Notes under the pieces: generated by a model
The model's input: the letters and a program-made list of their open reading frames with translations, nothing else
What the model was told of the DNA's origin: nothing
Database searches by the model: none
Shown here: positions 20,865 to 30,983 of the stretch, one piece after another
Layout: every line of letters begins with the position of its first letter
Position numbering within the stretch: position 1 is the stretch's first letter
Assembly: GCA_029204225.1 (NCBI GenBank)
Contig: CM055097.1
Span: forward strand, 65,046,540 to 65,110,539
Direction of reading: 5' to 3'
DNA: 64,000 nucleotides
Source of the DNA: Diphasiastrum complanatum
Taxonomy: Eukaryota > Streptophyta > Lycopodiopsida > Lycopodiales > Lycopodiaceae
Made by a program: the position numbers and the translations under genes

Positions 20865-23448
20865 GGTCCAGGAGGTGCCACTCCGGTTCCACCTGCAGCA
20901 GCAGGGCTTACTTCAGAGGGGAGAGCGTCACATGAGCAGGTTGGATCAGCAGCAGCGGGTCCTTCTCGTCCCTCCTCTTCTTCGGCGGCAGATGCAGCAC
21001 ATGGTTCGACAGGTCCTCCCAGAGAGAGTGATACACCCACAGATCAGCCATCCGGTTCGCGTGTTAGACCACGAGCGCCATGTGCACAGCACAGAGAGGT
21101 TAGGCCCAGACAGCAAACCCTTGATCGATGTGGGTGGCAGAGAGAGCAGCATGCCCGGTGCACTCGACTTGCTGGCCAGTTCTTTTACGAGTGCGGCATT
21201 TCCTTTGTTGTTGCTGACACTTGGGTGTTAAGAGAGTTTTGCGCACAGATGGCAGCCGTGGATGCTACATGGACGCCTCCCAGACGAGAGGCATTGCGAG
21301 GCAGGATGCTTCGTCAGGAGGAGGAGACCATTACGCGGGAGTTGAGTTCCATTCACTCAGCTTGGCAGATGTAAGTACTTTGTTTTCATAAACCCATTGC
21401 ATGCGTTTAGGGTTGACTCGTGGCGCAATTTTTGCATTCGGCTAATGGGTGTTTTGTGGCAGGTATGGATGCACGATATTGAGTGATGGATGGACCGACA
21501 TTCGTCGGCGATCCGTCATCAATGTCTTGGTTTCTTGCCCGCTTGGCACAGTATTCCTACGTGGCGTGGATGCCACTCGAGGTGGTGACGCCATCACAGC
21601 CGATTTTATATGGGAGGTTATCAGAGATGTTATTGTTGACATTGGAGTAGAGCATGTGGTTCAGGTTGTCATGGACAACGCTTCAAACTGCAAACAGATG
21701 GGAGAGATTATGACGAGGGAGCACCCCAGCATTGTGTGGACACCTTGTGCTGCGCATTGTATAGACTTGCTCATCCATGACCTGTGTGCACTTCCATGGA
21801 TCAGAGAGGTATTGGTTTCTCCATTTGCTATGCTATCTTGATTGACGCCTGCTCCACGCTGCTAAACACATCTCAACTACTGTCTAAATTTTTCACTGGA
21901 TGTCTGTGTTGCAGGTCACTTCTACGGCCATGCGCCTGGTCACTTTTGTTACCAGGAAGAGGCGTGTGCTGGCCCTATTCCGCACCTTCTCGCACCTGAA
22001 CCTGAAGAAGCCAACACCCACACGCTTTGCCTTTTACTTTTTGGTGCTAGAGCGATTAGTATTAGTGAAGGACGCATTGCGGCGGATGGTTTCCAGCGAG
22101 TCCTTCCGAGAGTTCATGGACGTCCCACATGCGGCATTTTTCCGGTCCACTGTGTTCGGTGAGCCGTTCTGGAGAGATGCTGAGGAGATTACCGGGGTCC
22201 TTCTACCCATTTTCAGAGTGCTACGCCTAGTAGACCGTGAGGGGTGCACTCTCGGCCTCATTTACGAGTTCATGGACCGCATCGGCGAGGGGATTTAGAC
22301 GTCAGCCTTGGTCGAGCACTGGTATGACTCTTCAGTGTCTAGTTTGTTGTTTCTCACTCAAGTCTGATTCAATTCTTTTATGTTATGGCAGCTATGGTTA
22401 CATGATTGTTGTGATTTGCCTACTGCAAGAGGCGCGAGATCTCACGTATCTGGGAGGCCAGATGGGACTACTTCCACTGACCCATCCACGTCGTAGCCCA
22501 CATATTGAACCCCTTGTGGCGCGAGACTCGGGATCGGGACGATCGGGAGCTGCACCGGGGATGGGTGGAGTACATGGAGCGCGTATGGCCTGGACTAGAT
22601 ATGTGTGATAAATTGCTTGGTAGGCTAAGTACTGCAGTAGTGACTGTAGTGTGCTCATTGCTAGTGTGTGAATTCAAGAGGACTTACACGAGCCATGTTT
22701 TTTCTTCTGCCAACAGGTCAGATGCTCACTAACATTGCATACCAGCTGCTGATCTTTGAGCGCTACCAGTTTCCTTTCGATGGAGAGCAGAGTCGGCGGA
22801 GGGAGGATATGTTGAGGCCTGTTTCATGGTGGGGCTACCATGGGCGCGGCACAGGTGACCTGCGACGACTGGCCGAGAGTGTCTTGCACAGGACTGTTCA
22901 GCAGGAGCTTGCGAGCGAAATTGGAGCACTTGGGCCTTGTATCACACGCAGAAGAGGAATAGGTTGTCCATCGAGCAGTGTAGGCGGTTGGTGTTTGTGA
23001 ACACCAACGGCAGTATGCTGAGGCGCACACAAGGAGGGGGACAGATGCTCGAGGTGAGTCACATCATCACCCCCTGTTTCTTGTTGTGCTTTGACGAACT
23101 GAATTGCTTTTGAATTATGCAATGAATTGCTGACAACAATGTATTGTTTTTGGTTGCAGGTGAACCCTGACACTTGCTTGGTGGATTCGGCAGCTGCTAC
23201 TCGCACCACCCACGCAGGAGGAGATGGATGATGAGATCTATAGAGATCTATATAGACAGGCGCAGGCTGACACACGGGCTCTACGGCGTTCGAGGAGGGC
23301 AGACAGGCAGAGGGCTAGGGCTGAGGAGGGGGATGATGAGGGCTTGGAGGGTGGAGAGGAGCTCGGGGCTGACTATCAGGAGGAGGAGGAGTGGGTTGAG
23401 GGGGATACGGAGGAGGATGAGGAGATGGGGGCAGAGGCACAGGGGGAT

Positions 23449-24149
23449 TGTAATAGATCCTAACACCACAGTAGGGCAAACACTAACTGATCCACCCAAC
23501 CTTGCCTACTCCCTCATATAGAGTAAGCCCCTCCTAGCCCAGTGTGAGGACTGGTAGCATGCTACTGCCAAGTGTCGGTCACGTGGCACTGACGTGGCCG
23601 ACTGCACGTCGGGACCCAACTGGGGGCCCTATCCTGCTGACAGGGTCCCTAGGCTGTGTTAGGCCCGCCATGGCTATGGACCGTGCTGGGGCACACTACT
23701 CACACTGTCTTGCCCTGTTGGTCATGTACGCTGGACACGACCCTGATTGTGGTATCTGACCTATCTGTGTTCTCTAGGGTTCGGCACTGGTTACGAGCTC
23801 GTAACACTCCGTACATGACCAACAGGGCAAGACAGTGTGAGTAGTGTGCCCCAGCACGGTCCATAGCCATGGCGGGCCTAACACAGCCTAGGGACCCTGT
23901 CAGCAGGATAGGGCCCCCAGTTGGGTCCCGACGTGCAGTCGGCCACGTCAGTGCCACGTGACCGACACTTGGCAGTAGCATGCTACCAGTCCTCACACTG
24001 GGCTAGGAGGGGCTTACTCTATATGAGGGAGTAGGCAAGGTTGGGTGGATCAGTTAGTGTTTGCCCTACTGTGGTGTTAGGATCTATTACACTGGTATCT
24101 GACCTATCTGTGTTCTCTAGGGTTCGGCACTGGTTACGAGCTCGTAACA
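23449..24149. mobile_element. Rearranged chromovirus LTR (LTR, inverted LTR part, LTR end)
   Basis: Flanked by the 5-bp duplication GGGAT (23444-23448, 24150-24154). Part 1 (23449-23806) is a full 358-bp LTR like that at 53950-54307, followed by CTC from the adjoining polypurine region. Part 2 (about 23810-24092) is the first two thirds of the same LTR in inverse orientation, ending ATCTATTACA. Part 3 starts with CTGGTATC, which fits both the primer-binding site next to the LTR and an LTR-internal GTGGTATC, and continues as the LTR end to GTAACA at 24149. The two LTR arms form a near-perfect inverted repeat of about 280 bp. Open frames read here are just LTR sequence. Confidence 0.85.
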
Positions 24150-24751
24150 GGGATGACCTGGGCTGACTTGCTGGTGGACCCTGATGCGGAGACAGAGGAA
24201 GAGCCAGCCATTCCTACACGTAGGCCTAGGGGGAGACCTAGAGGTTCTGGGGGGGGGGGGGGGGCTGAGTTCGCTTTTTGTAGACAGGTGTGGAGCATCA
24301 CAAGCAGTCGTCGGCCAGGAATCATCACAGTGGGTAGGGCCATCCCAGGGCATTGGATCACAGCCACCGGACACACAGACACGTAGGGGTAGACACAAGG
24401 GTGGGGGCAGACAAAGGGGGGGCAGAGGAGGGGAGAGAGGCAGAGGCAGAGGTAGAGGCAGGGGGAGGATCCAGAGCCAGAGCACGCACCAGAGAGCCAG
24501 AACACACAGCAGAGCCAGGGCCACACCACGGCATATGGCTCCCTCCAGTTCTGATTCATCTACAGACCCTTGGGATCTGCAGTCAGGCACAGATTCAGAT
24601 GATGGTTCCTACCATAACTCTGACGAGCCTTAGTTGTGTAGTTTTCATTATTTTCATGGAACATCATTGTACTCCATTCTGGTGCCATTTGGCCCATTAT
24701 TACATATTACGATGATCCTATTCACTGCAGTGCAACGATTCAGTACTGTTC

Positions 24752-24754
<3 letters not shown>

Positions 24755-24835
<81 letters not shown>
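24755..24835. repeat. (GA)n microsatellite
   Basis: About 80 bp of GA repeats in the 3' part of element C; a second shorter GA run lies at about 24978-25008. Confidence 0.95.
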
Positions 24836-24838
<3 letters not shown>

Positions 24839-24972
24839 TTGAAAAACGATTCCATATGGTTGAAAAATGCTTGTTTAGGATGATGCAGTATGGTGATTGG
24901 TTCAGAACACTTAGCATGGTTTTTGTTTAGCATGATTCAGCATTTTTGTTTAGTTTGTTGGATCTGAGAGAG

Positions 24973-25014
<42 letters not shown>

Positions 25015-25411
25015 GGAGTTAAATTTTGGGGCATCATGTTTTTTTATTAATGCGCCTGGGAGTTAAAGCGTAAACCTAGGAGTTAATGCACCTAAACTAG
25101 ACCATCCTGCACCCGAAACGTTCGGCAAAATACACAATAATTATGCTCTTAATTAGAGCTTTCACCTGATACCCATAATGCACAAAAAAAACCAAAAAAA
25201 AAAATTTTAAAACGTTTCTAGAAAAAAATTCCATATTTCCGAAACGCGTTTCAGAAACGCAGTGCAACTATGTTCCAATTATCTAAATGTACCTGCTCCT
25301 GCTGCTTGGAATGATCACCATCGTATCTTGACGTTGAGTTACAGATGTTGTCCTGCTCTGTGCCTGGTCTATCTTAAATCAGCCGGCATATACTACACAA
25401 AATATGAAAAA

Positions 25412-26254
25412 ATGATCATAAAACCGATAGAAGGAAATAACAGCACCATTGATATTCATCTCAGATGCATTTGAAGAGAAACGTCCTTCTGACGTAGAAC
25501 GTGCTTCTGAGTTGAGCTTTTGATGCTCTTGAAACAGAGATGTTCTATTTTCAGCTGAAGCTGACTTGGAAAGCAAGTCATGTTTCTTCCATGCATGAAA
25601 GTTGTAACCAATGGATGCTTCAGAACCTGCCTCTCCTCCAAACAAAAACCAAAACTTGGGATCGTTAGCCTGCTTTATTCTAGCCATGTCTTCAAAATTG
25701 AGAACCATTCTTCGCAACAAAAGTATCAAGAACCTCTATGTTTTTTACCACTTCTGGGTCAGATGGAAGAGGTGGCTGAGCTTGTGGAGAGCATGGTTGC
25801 AAGTTGATATCCGTTGGCAAAGTTGTGCGTGGCGATTTTAAGTCTAGAATTTCTAGAGAAGCACAAGTGTCTGAAGTCCCAGGGTTAGAAACAAAAGATT
25901 GTGAGGTCTCTTTTGCCATAGAGAATGGATGAGCAGAGCCTGCACCTGCAGCCAGCCTTCCAATTGATTTCGATGGACTGGACGTGTTATACTGGACCTC
26001 TATCCCGTAGGATTGCTCGCTTGACTTTAACATTCTCCTTTGAGTACTGAAGGAAGGAGTACTGAAGGGGCCACAAACAGACCAAAATTATCCAAGTGAC
26101 TACATCTAAGCAACAGCAACATGTCCTCCTTTGTTTTGTGCTCCTAAAGTTCTTCATCACGAATGACAGAAAATTGATCTGACTGCTTCAGGCGCTGCTA
26201 GTTTTTGGTCAGCCAGAGGCGAATCGCAGCAGTGTCATGCGACCCAGCAGCCAT
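25412..26254 (-). pseudogene. SURP (SWAP) domain protein, broken copy
   Basis: A SURP module, an RNA-splicing-factor domain, is readable on the minus strand: DPEVVKNIEVLDTFVAKNG, then FEDMARIKQ, NDPKFWFLFGGE and GYNFHAWKKHD. A one-base insertion in the TTTT before GAAGAC (near 25696) breaks the domain. Upstream, ATG at 26254 (MAAGSHDTAAIRLWLTKN) opens a frame with two TAG stops at 26198 and 26144, both plausible CAG mutations, and the frame then shifts near 26.05 kb into RRMLKSSEQSYG. The downstream end fades after NASEMNING. I cannot tell whether this is a retrocopy or a decayed multi-exon gene; TTGTTGTAG before the ATG resembles an acceptor. It is not functional as it stands. Confidence 0.75.
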
Positions 26255-27110
26255 CTACAACAAGACAACAGTTGTAACAACGGCTCAGCTTATGCATGAT
26301 TTAAGATGCCTTGAACTGAATGGTAGATTAAACCAGAACTTCGGCTTCTGAACTTGACAAAGTGTGAACTTGGCAACAGGTAAGGTGAGGGCGAGAGAAA
26401 CAGCAATGAGAAGAATAAGAACATGTCATTGATAGGTTGCATTGCTAGGTTAAAACCTGTTGTTAAAAGCCTAAATCCAGCAAGCACATTATGAACTATA
26501 CGCAAGTGCACAATCGGCTGGCTACCCTGGTGCTGGTAGCGTGCATAATTTATGACCAACACTTCACGAATGCGGATTAGGTTTTAAAGACGAAAACTAA
26601 AACCGTTTCGCATCATTTGCAGAAAAAACGGGATACCAACCTGCAAATCACGATTAGAAGCGAAAATGAGCTACGGGTGTTGCTGGCGTATACCTTCTGG
26701 ATCGCCAATCCGCCATCATCAACTGCCGATGTTCGTGAGTGGCATGCATGCTCGCGGATTGCAATCGTCAACAGAAACGCTATCAAATAAGATCCAAGAC
26801 ATGAGAGAAAGGGCGGACCTGAGAGAGAAAGAGCGGGCGAGGAGCGTGAAAAGAGGCATGGGAGAGAGGGAGAGAGCGTGTGCGCGCGGGGGTTGGGGGG
26901 GAAATTTGAAATCTGTGTGTGCCAAAAAAGAAAAAGAAAAAAGCTTGTATGTGTGGTTTTTTACACACATTTTTTTTCAAACATTTTTTAGCCTTTCTCT
27001 TTGCAAAAACGTGACATTTCTCACGGGCAATGCGTGACATTTTTGGCGGCACAGGGTTAATTTTTTTACGGCAACCCTGACACTCTCTCTAAAACATCTT
27101 TATATATATA
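26255..27110. other. No recognisable gene
   Basis: Mixed sequence with a purine-rich stretch at 26800-26880. It might include 5' exons or the promoter of the SURP gene copy, but nothing can be assigned. Confidence 0.45.
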
Positions 27111-27114
27111 GATC

Positions 27115-27290
27115 TAACGTGGCGGACCCCGTCCGTGTTCCGGACGCGGACGCGCCAGGGGTGCATCTGGGTCCCCGGACGCGTCCGCTTTTTTTGTTTT
27201 TAATATTTTTGATTTTTTAGAGTTAAAAAACAATTTAAAAAAAATATGGACACGTACGGGGGTCGGACGCGTCCGGCCCTAACGCATTGC
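27115..27290. mobile_element. GGACGCG-family fragment
   Basis: GGACCCCGTCCGTGTTCCGGACGCGGACGCGCC at one side and GGGGGTCGGACGCGTCCGG at the other, with an AT-rich core between and TA-rich flanks. Its ends do not match the family termini exactly, so it is a decayed copy. Confidence 0.55.
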
Positions 27291-27300
27291 TATAGATATA

Positions 27301-28560
27301 TCAAAGTTCCGGTGCGTACGGCACCTAGTACGGCACACGTGCCGTAGGTGTCGTACCATTTCAGTACCACGGCACCTACATAATTTTTTTTTTAATTAAA
27401 AAAAACCATAAAATGCCCCTTTTCAAGCCAAAAAATTGCAAAAAAAAAATAGGAAAAAAGGGGGCATTAATAAGGGTGCCTATGGTTGGTTTTTTTTTAA
27501 TTTGGGGGGGGGGGTTAAAAATTTAAAATTTTAAAAACTGCCTTTTTAAACATCAAATAATTGCAGAGAAAAAGCCTATGGGTAGTTTAGTTTTTTTTTT
27601 TTTTTTTTTAACGAATAAAATGATGAAAAAAATGACCAAATGTGTACAATGTCTGGCCAAATATAAAATCATATAACTATGGCTCATGGTGAATCAAGCA
27701 TCTGGATAGGGTTGCGTGGCCTCGGGGTCATCGTCTGAATCATGGAAGTCACCCTCCACCTGGCTATAGTCATGTAGTACTGACCCCTCAATATCAACCC
27801 TCGCATCAGCTGCAGGATCTAGTTGTGCCTCCTCTGGGGGATCTGGCCATATCATCAATCATCTGCTCCTCAGCCTCGTCTCTGCCTGTAGGCCTGAATG
27901 CATGTATGTCTGCCTCAACCTCTCGCTCTAGTCTGCTCTCCACCCCTGGTGCAAGAATGTCAACTGAATCCCTGGAGTGGGAAGCTGTAGAAGGATGTGC
28001 TCCAGCTGGCTGAGAAGATAAAGTAGCTGCAGGCTAAGGAGGGTGTGCAACATAGGGATCAGAGGTCACTGAGGTCACAGCAGTATGGACTATAGGGTCT
28101 AGTGCCAAGCCACCGGCTATCAAACGTGGCCCGTAGATATCAATCAATCTATGGCACGGGGATGCACCCAAACGTTTGTCGTCAGCTCTAACAGCGCCAA
28201 GTATGTGGGCCTTAAGCCTAATCAGTGTCCAACGGAAGCACACATGGCAATGGCGACAAGTCCACTCACGAGCCCCGCTCTGGGTATTGTATCTAATATA
28301 GTCCAATGTCTGGTCCACCTCACCCCAAAAATCAATCATATCGGAAGCAGGCATCGTGACAGGATGGGTACGCACGTAGAGCAAATTAGACACGAAAAAC
28401 GGAAAAAAGAAGGGTGCTTTGGTGCAAATGACTAAAACTGTAAACCCTAACCTACACTCTCTCTCTAGCTCATAATTATCTCTCTCTATAACTGAACAAC
28501 CTCTCTCCCCAACTTTCCCCTCCAAATCACCTCCAAAAATGCTCTAAAAAACCAGCAACA
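27301..28560 (-). mobile_element. hAT element E (CAAAGTTCCGGTGC family), internally deleted
   Basis: Starts after a short TA tract with CAAAGTTCCGGTGCGTACGG and GTACGGCAC/GTGCCGTA words, followed by AACCATAAAATGCCCCTTTTC. The same left end occurs in the chimera at 17375. It contains a minus-strand frame with only the N- and C-terminal parts of a transposase. The leader on the minus strand (28440-28560) has GTTAGGGTTTACAG and CT/GA-rich tracts. The right terminus is not defined and may be lost at the LINE boundary near 28730. Confidence 0.6.
27694..28354 (-). pseudogene. BED-finger-only hAT transposase derivative
   Basis: ATG at 28354 (MPASDMIDFWGEVD) leads to a well-kept BED finger: WTCRHCHVCF and RLKAHILG with two Cys and a His. 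The frame continues through RRLIDIYGPRLI-like sequence and an acidic linker. It then passes directly, after one frame change near 27.84 kb, into an acidic C-terminal tail (HDYSQVEGDFHDSDDDPEA) ending TGA at 27694. DUF659 and hATC are missing completely. Compared with elements A, B and C this is a clean internal deletion. Such a product could still bind element ends; whether it is expressed cannot be seen. Confidence 0.7.
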
Positions 28561-28904
28561 TAACTCTTTTCGAAATATGATAAAAGCTAGTAAAGAACCC
28601 CAAAACTCTCTCTCTCTCTAACCACCTCACACTAGGTCGCTCTCTCTACCCTGCAGATTCTCTCTCCCCAATCTGCCTCCTCTACCACCTCCAAAATATC
28701 AGAATCTCCTAGCAGCCTCCGCTGTCGCCTCCAAGTACAATCGAGATATGCCCAATATAAGACACGCCAGATATATTGATGAGTACCTGAGGGGAGCTCT
28801 ATAATGGAGATACCAAATGACTCAAGGAGGAAGTGGGACGCCTGGGAGAACCACGACAGTCGATAGCCCTAGTCATGAAGGGAGTGTGAGGAAACAAGTG
28901 TTGT

Positions 28905-30983
28905 CTGTGTAGGTACAAAATCCCTGTAAACAATTCAACTGCCTCTGTAATCCCTCTCTAGTCGGGGATACTAGTACCACATCATCCGCATAGAGGAGAA
29001 TAGCAATCAGAATAGTGCCAAGTCTACAACCAACCCCGCCACACTGTAAGATGACTCGCTCTAACTCATCAATGTACAGTCCAAAGAGAACCGGTGAAAG
29101 AGAACATCCCTGTTTCACCCCAATGGTGTTCCAAATGTGATCAGATAGGACACTGCCTTGTCGGAAACATCCCACGACCTTCTCATAAAGAACCATCACT
29201 GCTAGAACAATATCTATGGAGAAACCAAGGTCACGAAGTCTCTTAATGAGCAGGGAGCGTGGTACAGAATCAAAGGCTTTCCTGAAGTCCTCTCTTTCCT
29301 GTACTTAGCTTCCTCAATCAAAGCTCGAAGTGTGAAAATATGGTCAGTGGTAGAATAATGAGATCGAAAACCTATCCGCCCCAATGTATGTAATCTCATG
29401 GCTTCCGCTTCTGGGTATGGTACCATAGAGCTTCGTGAGAACATGGCCGATCATGATGGTGCGGTAATTACCAGGAATCATGGGATCACCATTTTTATGA
29501 ATAGGGTGGATGATGTTGGTGCACCAGGATGGAGGGAAGCCAGAGACAACGGCGGAATTGAGGAGAGTGGCTAGTGTGGGAGCAAGAAGGTCGGAAGCAT
29601 GGGTTAGGAGTTCAGATTCAAGGTCCTCAATATCTCTAGCCTTATGGGACTTCATTCTCTTGATGGCCGCAAGTACCATGTCAGAGGTGAAGAAGGTGAA
29701 CTCAGAAGGGTGTGGGGAGATAGAGATGGGTCCGTCAGTGGGTATGGTAGGCACGATTTTTCCGACGGAGTGTGCGATGATAAAAGCGTCTGGCGGAGCG
29801 GAGGAGGTGATGCTCATGGGTACGGGCATGGGTGACAAGGTGATGAAGAGAGCGACATTCGGCATCATACCACGGGGGGTGTAGAGGCCATAGCGATGAG
29901 GAACGTGTGCGTTTGCCTTTATGGGGCTTAGATGGAAAAGCTAGGGAAGCAGCGGTATGAAGAGAGGTGCTAAGAAAGGCAGCTTGAGTCTCGACTGTAC
30001 CATCGTGTGGAAAGGAATGGAGTAAGGAGGCTAGAAACTCCTGGTAGACTGGCGTATAGAGAGAACTAAATGTATACCTGGGTGCACGTGTAAGCGGGGG
30101 ATGTGAGGATGGTTGGGGAGGTGGGAGGCGGCCGATATCAAAGGAGAGAAAGGAATGATCAGAGAGAGTGGTGGGAGATACATGAAAATCAAAGATGAGA
30201 GGTATGGAAGATGGTGATTCCATGAGATAATCCACAACACTATGTCCACCACTGTGAGGATGACAAGTATAATTGCCGGAGTTTGGCCAGCAAGTTAGGC
30301 CATTGTAAATGGCTAACTCATGGGCCTCTCCAAATTGCAATAAATGCTCACCATAGGGGGTAATAGGTCCCAAGCTGTCCTCTGAAACCCTAGTAACTCC
30401 CATATCATCGCTGTCAAGGGTATAAACGAGGAGCTGGTCGGTGATGTCATAAAACTCTGACTGTCGTGATGAGGTCCGAGCATTAAAATCCCCAGTGAGG
30501 AAAATATGCCCCCGCTCTGCAAATCTGATGATATCCGGCGATTAATCAAGGTAGGGTGAACCTGTGCCCTCAGCAAAGGATGACGACTCTGGAGGAAAAT
30601 AACAGGCCGCCATAAAGAGGTCTCTGTCCAAACCAATATCTTGTCCAACAATACGAATCCATATATAACATGCATGTTCGTTGTGTCTGATGAACTCGAT
30701 GCTCGGGTGAAGAGACTCCCTGTATAGGCATGCAACACCTCCGGATCCTCAGGTCTGTATACGGAATCCCACTGTATCCTGGAAAAATAGGTAATCCTCT
30801 CTCTTGACTCTCGTGAGTCTCCGTAAAAAGTAATAAATCTTTGTCAGTGATGAAATCGATCAGGTCGCCAGCTATGGAAGATGAGTGTATACCATCACAG
30901 TTCCATACTCCAATCCGGAGATGGTGTGGATGGGGCCGGGCCCCGGAGCACTCCCGAACCCGGGGACCCCAAATCCCTAGCAC
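28905..30983 (-). pseudogene. LINE ORF2: AP endonuclease and reverse transcriptase
   Basis: Endonuclease N-terminus LRIGVWNCDGIHSS and LLLFTETHE (30983-30780); its C-terminal part in another frame has YNGLTCWPNSGNYT, VVDYLMES and LSDHSFLSFDI (30400-30150). The RT follows in pieces: MKSHKARDIEDLESELLTHA, IHPIHKNGD and NYRTIM (29700-29450), IGFRSHYSTTDHIFTLR (29380-29290), GVKQGCSLSPVLFGLYIDEL (29140-29060), and LLYADDVVLVSP around 28985. At least four frame changes separate them. It would nick target DNA and prime cDNA synthesis. No intact polyprotein remains. Confidence 0.85.

Larger units (their letters stand above)
19939..24633 (+). pseudogene. hAT transposase C: BED, DUF659, hATC, basic tail
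   Basis: ATG at 19939 follows an acceptor (TTCGCAG); MPVQ..LWGEV resembles the starts in elements A and E. A one-base frame change then leads to the BED finger (WRCLHCGGLF, RVRAHLL). Exon 1 has a Gln/Gly-rich linker with a TAG at 20222 and is split by a solo LTR. DUF659: GCTILSDGWTD, VVMDNASNC, WTPCAAHCIDLL (21463-21808) and FVTRKRR, RFAFYFL, FMDRIG (21915-22298, with a TAG at 22296). hATC: IWEARWDYFH, then TGA near 22480, ACERNWSTWALYH, RNRLSIEQCRRLVF (to 23053). The last exon (from 23160) encodes an acidic then Arg/Gly-rich tail with RPRGRPRGS, an AT-hook core, and ends at 24633. GT..AG introns are clear at 21371-21462, 21809-21914 and 23054-23159. Only a few point lesions and two insertions disable it. 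Confidence 0.87.
19020..25272 (+). mobile_element. hAT element C, complete, with TIR and 8-bp TSD
   Basis: The left end CATAGTTGCAC and right end GTGCAACTATG are perfect 11-bp inverted repeats, flanked by the 8-bp duplication TTCCAATT (19012-19019 and 25273-25280). Just inside both ends are arrays of GAAACGCG/CGCGTTTC and AACGCGATTCTG words (19029-19110; 25095-25262). It encodes a BED-DUF659-hATC transposase on the plus strand (19939-24633). A solo LTR (20401-20864) and a rearranged chromovirus LTR (23449-24149) were inserted later. Without them it would be about 5.1 kb. Two GA tracts lie between the transposase and the right end. Confidence 0.9.

Noticed and set aside
23544-23996. Paired frames starting MRTGSMLLPSVGHVALTW at 23544, 23996, 54045 and 59910
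   Set aside because: All are LTR sequence of the chromovirus read in the same LTR frame; no protein.
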